Shown: positions 39,555-48,190 of the stretch, one piece after another
Numbering within the stretch: position 1 is the first letter of the stretch
How the letters are laid out: each line of letters starts with the position of its first letter
Source: Gammaproteobacteria bacterium
GTDB taxonomy: Bacteria; Pseudomonadota; Gammaproteobacteria; 21-64-14
NCBI GenBank assembly: GCA_027013145.1
Contig: JALUXX010000011.1
Span: 124,001-188,000, forward strand
DNA: 64,000 nucleotides
Direction: 5' to 3'
Made by a program: the position numbers and the translations under genes
The notes under the pieces: generated by a model
What the model was told of the DNA's origin: nothing
Databases searched by the model: none
What the model saw: the letters and a program-made list of their open reading frames with translations, nothing else

Positions 39555-39755
39555 ATCGCCAGGGCGCTCGTCATCCTCGGTGCGGTACTGGTCGCGATCG
39601 GCCTGCTCTGGCCGTGGCTCGCGCGCCTCGGCCTCGGCCGCCTGCCGGGCGATTTCGTGTTCGGCAGGGGAAACTTCCGCGTCTATTTCCCGCTCACCAC
39701 CTCGATCATCGTCAGCCTGGTCTTGACGTTCATCCTCTGGCTGTTTCGCCGCTGA
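39555..39755 (+). CDS. DUF2905-like small membrane protein with apparent ATC start codon
   Basis: Frame (I/M)[65 protein letters not shown]; in-frame stop at 39483 and no ATG/GTG/TTG before 39657; SD GGAGGAG at 39544-39550. Confidence 0.8.
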   Translation: MARALVILGAVLVAIGLLWPWLARLGLGRLPGDFVFGRGNFRVYFPLTTSIIVSLVLTFILWLFRR

Positions 39756-39838
39756 CCCGAACGACGTCGGTCCGCCGACGACGCCCCGCATTGCGATTTC
39801 CGTCCGGGGGCCGGGCGACCTTCGAAAAGGACAAAGGC

Positions 39839-39903
39839 GCCACGGAATCCACCGAATCCACGGACCGGTTTGATTCATTCCGTATGTTCCGTGGATTCCG
39901 TGG
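39839..39903. repeat. Imperfect ~25-bp inverted repeat (CCACGGAATCC... / ...GGATTCCGTGG)
   Basis: CCACGGAATCCACCGAATCCACGGA versus TCCGTATGTTCCGTGGATTCCGTGG, 21/25 complementary, short loop. Confidence 0.75.
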
Positions 39904-39920
39904 CCTATTCCTACAGCGTC

Positions 39921-39942
39921 GGCCGGGCAAGCCCGGCCCTAC
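39921..39942 (-). repeat. REP-like hairpin with GTAG tetranucleotide (minus orientation)
   Basis: Minus strand GTAG-GGCCGGGCTTGCCCGGCC. Confidence 0.65.
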
Positions 39943-39971
39943 CCCCATCCCCCACGCCGATCCCGACACCC

Positions 39972-39993
39972 GTAGGGCGGGCCTCGGCCCGCC
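39972..39993 (+). repeat. REP-like hairpin with GTAG tetranucleotide
   Basis: GTAG-GGCGGGCCTCGGCCCGCC. Confidence 0.65.
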
Positions 39994-40041
39994 GGCGACA
40001 CCTGATCGAAACGACATCACGCCGCCCCACGTCGTCGGCCG

Positions 40042-40066
40042 GTAGGTCGGGCAAGCCCGACCCTAC
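40042..40066 (+). repeat. REP-like hairpin with GTAG tetranucleotide
   Basis: GTAG-GTCGGGCAAGCCCGAC-CCTAC; GTAG reads from both strands. Confidence 0.65.
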
Positions 40067-40093
40067 GGTACCCCCATGCCGACCCGGGCGCCC

Positions 40094-40115
40094 GTAGGGC
40101 GGGGCTCGCCCCGCC
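40094..40115 (+). repeat. REP-like hairpin with GTAG tetranucleotide
   Basis: GTAG-GGCGGGGCTCGCCCCGCC. Confidence 0.65.
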
Positions 40116-40134
40116 GACGACGCCGGGGTCGCAG

Positions 40135-40164
40135 AAAAAAGAACGGGGCCCGAAGGCCCCGTTC
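40135..40164 (-). terminator. Rho-independent terminator of porin gene (UUCG tetraloop)
   Basis: Minus strand GAACGGGGCC-TTCG-GGCCCCGTTC-TTTTTT. Confidence 0.93.
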
Positions 40165-40187
40165 GTTCTTCGCGACCCGCGCCCGGA

Positions 40188-41342
40188 TCAGAAGCTGTGG
40201 CTCATTCCGATCGTGAGCACATCCTGGTGCTTGAAGCCGATCGCCTCGGTGTTGGCCGCGACGCGCGCCCACCCGCCGTACACATAGGTCCGGCGGCTGA
40301 AGGCGTACTTGCCGGCGACGAGATAGGCGGTCTGGTCGTTCATGCCGACCGCGACGCCCTTCACGTTGGTGGTCGAGTGCGACAGACCGCCCTGGCCGTA
40401 CTCGGCGATGAGCATCGCGCGCCCCATCTTGTAGGAGCCGCCGAGGAACCAGGTGTTGGCGCCGCCGGCGTTGGCGTTCACCTGCGTGTAGCCGTTGGTG
40501 CCGCCGAAGCTGCGGGTGATCAGGCCGTTGTCCTTCTCGAACTGGCCGAACAGCGCGGCGCCGGCATAGCTGAACTTGCCGCCGATCTTCCACGCCGAAT
40601 CGTTGCCGCCGTGATTGTTGGTGATATAGCTGGCGAAGCCGAGGATCGGGCCCTGGTGGTACACGAGCGCGACGCTGTACGGGTTCTGGCCGGAGTTCAC
40701 GGTGTTCGAGTGCATCGTGTAGGTGCCGATCACCTTGGCACCCATGATCGACGGAGAGTCGTAGCGGATGGTGCGGTTGGCGCGGCCCTGTCCGTCCTCA
40801 CCGGCGCCCTTCTGCAGGGGCGACTCGAGCCCGAGGTTGCGCGCCTGCAGCGAGGTACGCCACAGCGGATCGACCATCTTGCCGGTCTGCTTGTACGAGG
40901 TCGTGACGGTGCCGAAGCGGATCGTGCCCATGCCGGGGCTCTGCAGGCCGAGCCACATGTCGCGGCCCTTCCACACGTCCTTGGAACCGCCGCCGTTGCC
41001 GATGTAGCCGCCCGCCGTCGCCGAGCTGCCACCGCCGGCGACCGTCGGATCGAGCTGCCACTCCAACTGATAGATGGCCTTCAGTCCGCCGCCGAGCGCC
41101 TCGGAGCCCTTCACGCCGACCGCAGTCTGGTTGCTGTCGAGGTCGATGTTGTGGCCGCGGTTAACGGTCGCGCCGCGGAACTTCACCTTGCTGCCCGAAA
41201 AGTTCTGAGACGAGGTCTGGGTATCCCACGCATCGGCGCTGAGATTGATTTTCCCATAGACCACGGTTGCCGCATGCGCGGCGCCGAGCGGCGCCGCGGC
41301 GGCCGCAGCCACCGACACCGCGAGCAGGAGCTTCTTGTTCAT
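40188..41342 (-). CDS. Gram-negative general porin
   Basis: Signal peptide MNKKLLLAVSVAAAAAAPLGAAHA; beta-barrel repeats; C-terminal ...LTIGMSHSF. Confidence 0.92.
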   Translation of the reverse strand: MNKKLLLAVSVAAAAAAPLGAAHAATVVYGKINLSADAWDTQTSSQNFSGSKVKFRGATVNRGHNIDLDSNQTAVGVKGSEALGGGLKAIYQLEWQLDPTVAGGGSSATAGGYIGNGGGSKDVWKGRDMWLGLQSPGMGTIRFGTVTTSYKQTGKMVDPLWRTSLQARNLGLESPLQKGAGEDGQGRANRTIRYDSPSIMGAKVIGTYTMHSNTVNSGQNPYSVALVYHQGPILGFASYITNNHGGNDSAWKIGGKFSYAGAALFGQFEKDNGLITRSFGGTNGYTQVNANAGGANTWFLGGSYKMGRAMLIAEYGQGGLSHSTTNVKGVAVGMNDQTAYLVAGKYAFSRRTYVYGGWARVAANTEAIGFKHQDVLTIGMSHSF

Positions 41343-41388
41343 CGGATGATCTCCCTCTCCAGGATTACTAAGTGGTTGGACGCCGATT

Positions 41389-41417
41389 ACTGTACGAATC
41401 CATGCACTAAAATGCAA
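41389..41417 (-). promoter_or_regulatory. Sigma-70 promoter of porin gene
   Basis: Minus strand TTGCAT - 17 bp - TACAGT. Confidence 0.6.
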
Positions 41418-41530
41418 CATTTTTCTAGGAGCTAGCGACTCTCTTTCAAGTGATGCAGGAATACCGGGGCGCGCCGGCTCGGGGGTCGGAACGGCCCCGC
41501 ACCCACCGCCGGGGGCGGCGGGCGGGAATT

Positions 41531-41604
41531 TGGCTGGGGGACTAGGATTCGAACCTAGGTTGACGGAGTCAGAGTCCGCTGTCCTACCACTAGACGATCC
41601 CCCA
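41531..41604 (-). tRNA. tRNA-Gln (anticodon CUG), CCA encoded
   Basis: Reverse complement TGGGGGATCGTCTAGTGGTAGGACAGCGGACTCTGACTCCGTCAACCTAGGTTCGAATCCTAGTCCCCCAGCCA; T-loop GGTTCGAATCC, loop CTCTGAC, G73. Confidence 0.96.
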
Positions 41605-41648
41605 GTGAAGGGTCGCCGCCCGACCCCCCCGCAAGGGGCCGGGGAGGC

Positions 41649-42041
41649 TCAGCGCTTGGAGTACTGCGGCGCCTTGCGGGCCTTGTGGCGCCCGACCTTC
41701 TTGCGTTCCACTTCGCGCGCGTCGCGCGTCAGGAATCCGGACTTGCGCAACGGTCCGCGCAGGGATTCGTCGTACGCGACCAGCGCGCGCGCCAGGGCGT
41801 GGCGGATCGCGCCGGCCTGTCCGGTGCCGCCGCCGCCGCGCACGCGCGCGTGGACGTCGAACCGGGCCGCGAGATCGGCCGTGTCGAGCGGCTGGCGCAC
41901 GACCATGCGCGCGGTCTCGCGCCCGAAATACTGCTCCAGCGGGCGCCGGTTGACGAGGATCCGGCCGCTGCCGGGGGTGAGGTACACGCGCGCGGTGGCG
42001 GTCTTGCGCCGTCCGGTGTTGTATGCGGCCTGTTGCGCCAT
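41649..42041 (-). CDS. rpsI: 30S ribosomal protein S9
   Basis: [36 protein letters not shown] ... [24 protein letters not shown] ... [25 protein letters not shown]. Confidence 0.98.
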   Translation of the reverse strand: MAQQAAYNTGRRKTATARVYLTPGSGRILVNRRPLEQYFGRETARMVVRQPLDTADLAARFDVHARVRGGGGTGQAGAIRHALARALVAYDESLRGPLRKSGFLTRDAREVERKKVGRHKARKAPQYSKR

Positions 42042-42092
42042 GGTGGTTTCCGATCCTCGCCTTGCGGAATGGTCCTGGATTCTGAAATCCGA

Positions 42093-42521
42093 TTACAGTT
42101 CAAGTGCCTGCGGCTGCTGCGCGGCGTGACGATGGTCGGGGCCGGGATAGACCTTGAGCTTGCGGATCATCGCCCGCCCGAGACGGTTCTTCGGCAACAT
42201 CCCACGCACGGCGTGCTCGATGGCGCGCTCGGGCGCCTTGTCCAGCAGCTTGCCGAGCGTGATGGACTTGAGGTTGCCGATATAACCGGTATGGTGGTGG
42301 TAGACCTTATCGGTGCGCTTCTTGCCCGTCGCATGGATCTTCGCGGCGTTGATCACCACGATATAGTCCCCGGTGTCCACGTGCGGGGTATACTCGGGCT
42401 TGTGCTTGCCGCGCAGGCGCCGGGCGACCTCCGAGGCGAGCCGGCCGAGGGTCTTGCCGGCGGCATCGACCACGTACCAGTCGCGGACCACGCTCTCGGG
42501 CTTCGCTGTGAACGTCTTCAT
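42093..42521 (-). CDS. rplM: 50S ribosomal protein L13
   Basis: [68 protein letters not shown]. Confidence 0.98.
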   Translation of the reverse strand: MKTFTAKPESVVRDWYVVDAAGKTLGRLASEVARRLRGKHKPEYTPHVDTGDYIVVINAAKIHATGKKRTDKVYHHHTGYIGNLKSITLGKLLDKAPERAIEHAVRGMLPKNRLGRAMIRKLKVYPGPDHRHAAQQPQALEL

Positions 42522-42578
42522 CCGTCGGTCTCCGGGGCGCCACGCAACGAGGCAAGCGCGCGGCGCGGAAAGGCGTGC

Positions 42579-42607
42579 ATGGTACAAAATCGTCCGGCCG
42601 CTTACAA
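42579..42607 (-). promoter_or_regulatory. Putative sigma-70 promoter of rplM-rpsI
   Basis: Minus strand TTGTAA - 17 bp - TACCAT, downstream of the 42645-42676 terminator. Confidence 0.5.
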
Positions 42608-42644
42608 GGGACGTGGAGGGGCGCAGAAGCGCCCACGCGCGGGC

Positions 42645-42676
42645 AAAAAAATGGCGCGGCATGTGGGGGCCGCGCC
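42645..42676 (-). terminator. Rho-independent terminator between ferredoxin gene and rplM
   Basis: Minus strand GGCGCGGC-CCCCACAT-GCCGCGCC-ATTTTTTT. Confidence 0.85.
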
Positions 42677-42745
42677 GAATACCACCAAAGGAGGATGGAG
42701 GAGTCGCATGAGTCCGGATTGCGGGATCCGGAATCAGCGTATGAG
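42645..42745 (-). ncRNA. Candidate small RNA / 3'UTR RNA with anti-Shine-Dalgarno motifs
   Basis: 5' hairpin TCCGGAT-CCCGCA-ATCCGGA, linker ACTCCTCCATCCTCCTTTGG, terminator hairpin; TTGACA at 42770-42775; 5' end not determined. Confidence 0.4.
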
Positions 42746-42839
42746 AATCTTCTAATATTTTGGTGGACGTGTCAACCTCCAGGGCCGGCCCTGGCCCGCG
42801 CCCGGGCACGATCACAAAACAGTCTTGTAAAACAGCTTG

Positions 42840-43148
42840 TTAAATGCGTAGACGGTCGACCACCCGGCCGTGGACCAGGTGCTCGTCGATGATCTCGTCG
42901 ATGTCGTGGGCATCGACGTAGGTGTACCAGACGCCTTCCGGATAGACGACCAGGACCGGACCCTCCTCGCAGCGGTCCATGCAGCCCGCGCGGTTGATGC
43001 GCACGCCGCCCGGGCCGCTCAGGCCGAGCGCCTTCACGCGCGCCTTGGCGTGCTCGCGCATCGCGGCCGCATCGTGGTTCGCGCAGCAGGTGGCCCCCGG
43101 TTCCCGCTGGTTGGTGCAGAAAAAGACGTGATGACGATAGTACGGCAT
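42840..43148 (-). CDS. (2Fe-2S) thioredoxin-like ferredoxin
   Basis: HHVFFCTNQREPGATCCANHDA ... INRAGCMDRCEEGPVLVVYPEGVWYTYVDAHDIDEIIDEHLVHG. Confidence 0.92.
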   Translation of the reverse strand: MPYYRHHVFFCTNQREPGATCCANHDAAAMREHAKARVKALGLSGPGGVRINRAGCMDRCEEGPVLVVYPEGVWYTYVDAHDIDEIIDEHLVHGRVVDRLRI

Positions 43149-43213
43149 GGGGCGGCATTATTCCCGATCGCCCCCATACCCGCAATCGCGCCCCGGCGCC
43201 CGACCGATCGGAA

Positions 43214-43912
43214 TCAGAAACTGTAGACGAGGTTCACCGAGGTCAGCAGGTCGGTGTTCTTGGTGCCGGCGGGGACGCTGGTGTTGTATTTGACGGTCTC
43301 GGAGAGCTTGAGCGCGAGGGCGCCGATGACCGTGCTCTGCAGCGAGGAGACCGATTCGATCGACGTATTGGCGCGACCGCTGTCGAGACGTACCCGCTGC
43401 TGGAACTTTGCGTTGGGCGTCAACTGCCACACCAGCCTGCCCGCGGCGCGGAAGATCGCCTCGTTGGTCGAGGAGCCGGTGGTCTCGCGGCTCTGGCGCA
43501 GGCCGGGACCGGCCTCGAGTTCCGCCTTCAGCGCCGGCAGGGGCCGGAACCTGCGCCCGTATCCGGCCGCCTCCGCGGCCTGGTACGAATAGCCGCTGAA
43601 GCGATCCGATTCGTAGCGCACGTTGCCGAAGAGGTAGGAGACGGCGGACAGGTCGTAGTGATTGGTCAGGTCCCCGACGTAGCGCTCCGCCGTGGTCGTG
43701 CCGCGATCGGAGGCGTGCAGGGCCTCGACACGCACGGCGTGGCGCCAGGCGCCGTACCTGACCTGCAGATCGAGGGCACCGTTGAGGGTGCTGGTGTTCG
43801 TGTTGCCCTGGGTGGCGACGAAGCCCAGGTCCACCTCCCCCTTCCAGGTCAGGGCCGCCGCCGCCGGGGCCCACGCGACCAGGAGCAGCAACGCCCATGT
43901 GTGCTGTCGCAC
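43214..43912 (-). CDS. DUF481-like outer-membrane protein (GTG start)
   Basis: Signal peptide; WKGEVDLGFVATQGNTNTSTLNGALDLQVRYGAWRHAV ... C-terminal TSVNLVYSF; SD ggagg. Confidence 0.85.
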   Translation of the reverse strand: MRQHTWALLLLVAWAPAAAALTWKGEVDLGFVATQGNTNTSTLNGALDLQVRYGAWRHAVRVEALHASDRGTTTAERYVGDLTNHYDLSAVSYLFGNVRYESDRFSGYSYQAAEAAGYGRRFRPLPALKAELEAGPGLRQSRETTGSSTNEAIFRAAGRLVWQLTPNAKFQQRVRLDSGRANTSIESVSSLQSTVIGALALKLSETVKYNTSVPAGTKNTDLLTSVNLVYSF

Positions 43913-44052
43913 TTTCACCTCCCGTCTCCGCGTCGGACTGGGCCCCGCCGCGCGCGGCGCGACGCGAACGCCGTATACTACCGGACGCGACTCGCGCCGC
44001 AACCGTCGCGGCGCTGCCATCGGACGCCGGCCTCCCGGCGGGTTCCCCCGTA

Positions 44053-45339
44053 ATGAACGCGGAATACGACCATCGAGTGCCGTTGGACGAACGGGCGCTG
44101 CTGCGGATGACGGACCGATGCGTGCAGTGCGGGCTGTGCGCGCCCGCGTGTCCGACCTACGCGCTCTCCCGCGAGGAGGCCGAGTCGCCGCGCGGGCGCA
44201 TCGCCGTGATCCAGGGCATCGCCTGCGGGGAATTGGCGCCGGACGCGCACGCGCTGGCGCACCTCGACCGCTGCCTCGAGTGTCTCGCGTGCGAAGACGT
44301 CTGCCCGTCGCGGGTGCCGTTCGCAACGCTGATGGACGCAGCCCGCGCGCTGCTGGAGCGCTCCCGACACCGGCCGCTGCGCGAGCGTGTACTGCGTGCG
44401 GCCCTGCTCGACGGCGTCGCCCGCCCCGCGGCGCTGCGTCTGGCCGGGCGCGCCCTGCGGCTCTATCAACGCAGCGGTCTGCGCACGGCGCTGCGCCGCA
44501 GCGGCATACTCCGCGGCCTCGGCCTCGACGCGCCGGAGGCGCTGCTGCCCGATGTCGCCCCGCTCCGCCGCTGGCACGGACGGATCCCGGCGCAGGGGCC
44601 GCGGCGCGGAACGGTGGCGCTGTTCACGGGCTGCATCGCCGCGGTCCTCGACCGGCCCACTTTGGAGGCCGCCGTCCGCGTCCTCACGCGCCTGGGTTTC
44701 GAGGTGCACATCCCGTCCGACCAGGCCTGCTGCGGTGCGCTCCACCAGCACGAGGGCGCACCGCGCACCGCGGCGCGCCTGGCGCGCCGCAACCTCGCCG
44801 CCTTCGCCGATCCAGAGGTCCCGATCGTGACGCTGGCGAGCGGCTGCGGTGCGCATCTCGCACGCTACGGGACGGTGTGTGCGGACGACAGGGCCGCGGC
44901 GTTCGCCGCGCGCGTGCGCGATATCCACGCGTTCCTCGTCGAAGTCCCGTGGCCGCAGGACGTCGGCGTCGCACCGCTCGCGGCCCGCGTCGCGGTTCAC
45001 GTGCCGTGCACCCTCGCCAACGTCCTGCACCAGGCGGATGCACCGCGACGCGTACTCTCCCGCATCCCCGGCCTGGAGATCCTGCCGCTGGGCGGGGGAA
45101 CGCACTGCTGCGGCGCGGCCGGGGCCTACGTCCTGCACCACCCGGACGAGGCGCGGCGGCTGCGGGAACCGAAAGTCGCGGCGGTGCGCGCGCTGCGTGC
45201 CGATTACCTGGCCACGGCCAACATCGGCTGCGCGCTGCACCTCGCGGCCGGACTGCGCGGCGAACGCGGTGCCGCGGAGGTGGTACACCCCGTCGTGCTC
45301 CTGGACCGCCAGCTCGCCGCAGGCGCCCCAGGGGGGTGA
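44053..45339 (+). CDS. glcF: GlcF-like (Fe-S)-binding protein (glycolate oxidase iron-sulfur subunit)
   Basis: [14 protein letters not shown] ... [20 protein letters not shown]-type motifs [11 protein letters not shown] and HCCGAAGAY. Confidence 0.85.
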   Translation: MNAEYDHRVPLDERALLRMTDRCVQCGLCAPACPTYALSREEAESPRGRIAVIQGIACGELAPDAHALAHLDRCLECLACEDVCPSRVPFATLMDAARALLERSRHRPLRERVLRAALLDGVARPAALRLAGRALRLYQRSGLRTALRRSGILRGLGLDAPEALLPDVAPLRRWHGRIPAQGPRRGTVALFTGCIAAVLDRPTLEAAVRVLTRLGFEVHIPSDQACCGALHQHEGAPRTAARLARRNLAAFADPEVPIVTLASGCGAHLARYGTVCADDRAAAFAARVRDIHAFLVEVPWPQDVGVAPLAARVAVHVPCTLANVLHQADAPRRVLSRIPGLEILPLGGGTHCCGAAGAYVLHHPDEARRLREPKVAAVRALRADYLATANIGCALHLAAGLRGERGAAEVVHPVVLLDRQLAAGAPGG

Positions 45340-45385
45340 TCGGGCGCACTCGACAGGCGGCGGCGAAGACCGCTATCGTGTAGCG

Positions 45386-46030
45386 ATGGAGATTCGCGAG
45401 GAGACGTCGATCGACCGCATGCTCGCGGGCTTCGACCAGGCCCTGCGCACGCTGTTCGGCCGCCCGGCGGGGACCGGCCGGGCGGATCCGGCGGAAGACA
45501 TCGAGGAAGCCGCGCTTTCGCCCGCGGAACGGCGGCGGGCGGGGGGGCTCGTGCGAGTCGACCACGCCGGCGAGGTGTGCGCCCAGGCCCTGTATCAGGG
45601 CCAGGCGCTGGCCGCACGCAGCCCTGCGGTCGGCGCGGCGCTGCAGCGCGCGGCGCAGGAGGAGAACGATCACCTCGAATGGTGCGCGCGCCGTCTCGAG
45701 GCGCTGGGCACACACCCGAGCCGACTCAACCCCCTGTGGTATGCCGGCTCCTTCGCCATCGGCGCGCTCGCAGGCGCGGCCGGGGACCGCTGGAGCCTCG
45801 GCTTCGTGGCCGAGACGGAGCGCCAGGTCGGCGCCCATCTCGACGGACACCTGCAGCGCCTGCCCGAGGCGGACCGCCGCAGCCGCGCCCTCCTGGAACA
45901 GATGCGTCGGGACGAGGCGCACCACGCCACCGTCGCGGTCGAATCCGGCGCCGCCCCGCTGCCGGCCCCGGTGCGGACCCTGATGGCGCTGGCCTCGCGC
46001 GTGATGACGACCACGGCCTATTGGGTCTGA
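45386..46030 (+). CDS. coq7: Ubiquinone biosynthesis di-iron monooxygenase Coq7
   Basis: [18 protein letters not shown] ... [17 protein letters not shown] ... [16 protein letters not shown] (EXXH motifs). Confidence 0.96.
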   Translation: MEIREETSIDRMLAGFDQALRTLFGRPAGTGRADPAEDIEEAALSPAERRRAGGLVRVDHAGEVCAQALYQGQALAARSPAVGAALQRAAQEENDHLEWCARRLEALGTHPSRLNPLWYAGSFAIGALAGAAGDRWSLGFVAETERQVGAHLDGHLQRLPEADRRSRALLEQMRRDEAHHATVAVESGAAPLPAPVRTLMALASRVMTTTAYWV

Positions 46031-46062
46031 GCGCCGTCCCCTTCGGCGCGCCGGCGACGACT

Positions 46063-46875
46063 TCAGCGCCGCAGGTTGCGCCCGTAGAACATCTCCATCA
46101 TCTCGCGCTGGAGCAGGCCGCGGATGCGCTTCTCCTCGCGCGGCGAGAGGTCCTCGCGGTCGATCCCGAACAGGTAGTTGTCCAGATCGAACTCCTTGAG
46201 CGTCATCTTGGTGTGGAACAGGTTTTCCTGGTAGACGTTGACGTCCACCATCTGGTAGCGCTCGCGGGTGTCCTTGGAGATGAAGTTCTGGATGGAATGG
46301 ATCTTGTGATCGATGAAGTGCTTGCGCCCGTTGACGTCGCGCGTGAAACCGCGCACGCGATAATCGATGATCACGATGTCCGATTCGAAGCTGTGAATGA
46401 GATAGTTGAGCGCGCGCAGGGGCGAGATGCGCCCGCAGGTCGAGACGTCGATGTCGGCGCGGAAGGTGCTGATGCCGTTGTCGGGATTCGGATGACTCTC
46501 GGGGTAGGTGTGGACGGTGATGTGGCTCTTGTCGAGATGGGCGACGACCGCCTCGGGCAGCGGGCCCGGCGTGGCGGAATTCGACAGGCGATCGGACGCC
46601 ACCGCCTCTTCGGCGATCAGCATGGTGACGCTGGCCCCCTGGGGTTCGTAGTCCTGGCGCGCGATATTGAGGATGTTGGCGCCGATGATATCGGTCACGC
46701 CGGTGAGGATCTGCGTCAGGCGCTCGGCGTTGTAGGCCTCGTCGATGTATTCGATATATTCGCGCCGCTGCGCCTCGGTCTTGGCGTAGCAGATATCGTA
46801 GATGTTGAAGCTCAGGCTCTTGGTAAGGTTGTTGAAACCGTGCAGCCGCAGACGCGGGTTCGACCTGGCCACCAT
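46063..46875 (-). CDS. speD: S-adenosylmethionine decarboxylase (E. coli-type SpeD)
   Basis: [24 protein letters not shown] ... [49 protein letters not shown]. Confidence 0.97.
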   Translation of the reverse strand: MVARSNPRLRLHGFNNLTKSLSFNIYDICYAKTEAQRREYIEYIDEAYNAERLTQILTGVTDIIGANILNIARQDYEPQGASVTMLIAEEAVASDRLSNSATPGPLPEAVVAHLDKSHITVHTYPESHPNPDNGISTFRADIDVSTCGRISPLRALNYLIHSFESDIVIIDYRVRGFTRDVNGRKHFIDHKIHSIQNFISKDTRERYQMVDVNVYQENLFHTKMTLKEFDLDNYLFGIDREDLSPREEKRIRGLLQREMMEMFYGRNLRR

Positions 46876-47001
46876 GCTGCCCTCCCGTACCCCTGCCGGA
46901 ACGCCGCGAAGCCCCGCCGCGCGGCCGCACCGGGGGGGCGATTATGCCGCATGGCGTGAGCGTTGTGCAGGGCACGGGCCGTCGATGCCCCGCAACCGGG
47001 C

Positions 47002-47421
47002 TCAGGGCGGCGGCACGATCTCGAAATCATGGGTGATCTCGGCGCTGCGCCCGAGCATCACCGACACCGAACAGTACTTCTCCGCGGACAGGGACACCGC
47101 GCGGCGGACCTGGTGCTCGGCCAGGTCCTCGCCGCTCACCCGGTAATGGACGTGGATGCGGGTGAACACCTTCGGCGGCTTCTCGGCGCGCTCGGCCGAG
47201 ACCTCCACGACGCAGCCGCCGACGGCCTGGCGCGCCTTCCTCAGGATCTGGACGACGTCGAAGCCGGTGCAGCCGGCCAGCCCCAACAGGACCATCTCCA
47301 TCGGCCGCGCCCCGAGGTTGCGCCCGCCGGCCTCCGGCGCACCGTCCATCACGATCGCGTGCCCGCTGCCGGACTCGCCGACGAACATCACGTCCTGCAC
47401 CCAGCGCGCAACCGCCTTCAT
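47002..47421 (-). CDS. OsmC-family protein
   Basis: [45 protein letters not shown]; next to crp/vfr and speD. Confidence 0.92.
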   Translation of the reverse strand: MKAVARWVQDVMFVGESGSGHAIVMDGAPEAGGRNLGARPMEMVLLGLAGCTGFDVVQILRKARQAVGGCVVEVSAERAEKPPKVFTRIHVHYRVSGEDLAEHQVRRAVSLSAEKYCSVSVMLGRSAEITHDFEIVPPP

Positions 47422-47540
47422 CGTCCAACCTCCGCGCCCCCGGACCGGCGCCGGCGCCGTTCGACATCCCCGGGGGCTTTGCTTACACTTGCCACGGACA
47501 GCCTGCCGCCCTCGCGGCCGGCCCGCGCCGAGGGCGCCCC

Positions 47541-48176
47541 ATGCCGAAACCGTCGCCCCCCAAGGGCAACCCGACCATCGAGCGGTTCCTGGCCCACTGC
47601 CACCGCCGCCGCTATCCCGGCAAGAGCGTCATCATCTACGCCGGCGACCAGCCGGACGCCCTGTACTATATCATCGAGGGTTCCGTCACCGTATTGATCG
47701 AGGACGAGGACGGGCGCGAGATCGTCCTCGCCTACCTCAACCCCGGTGACTTCTTCGGCGAGATGGGGCTGTTCGACGAGCAGCAGAACCGCAGCGCCTG
47801 GGTGCGCGCACGCACGCGCTGCGAGTTGGGGGAGATCAGCTACGCGCGCTTCCGCCAGCTCGCCGAGGAGGACCCGAGCATCCTGTTCGCGCTCGCCTCG
47901 CAGATGGCCCTGCGTCTGCGCAAGACCAGCCGCAAGGTCGGCGACCTCGCCTTCCTGGACGTAACCGGCCGGGTCGCCCGCACGCTGCTCGAGTTGTGCA
48001 AGGAGCCCGACGCGCTCACGCACCCCGAAGGGATGCAGATCCGGATCACGCGCCAGGAGATCAGCCGCATCGTCGGTTGTTCGCGCGAGATGGCGGGGCG
48101 GGTGCTCAAGGCGCTCGAGGACCAGGGCCTGATCTCGGTCGCGGGCAAGACGATCGTGGTGCACGGTACCCGCTGA
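47541..48176 (+). CDS. crp: cAMP-activated global regulator CRP/Vfr
   Basis: [37 protein letters not shown] ... [43 protein letters not shown]. Confidence 0.96.
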   Translation: MPKPSPPKGNPTIERFLAHCHRRRYPGKSVIIYAGDQPDALYYIIEGSVTVLIEDEDGREIVLAYLNPGDFFGEMGLFDEQQNRSAWVRARTRCELGEISYARFRQLAEEDPSILFALASQMALRLRKTSRKVGDLAFLDVTGRVARTLLELCKEPDALTHPEGMQIRITRQEISRIVGCSREMAGRVLKALEDQGLISVAGKTIVVHGTR

Positions 48177-48190
48177 CGGGGTCCCGCCGC

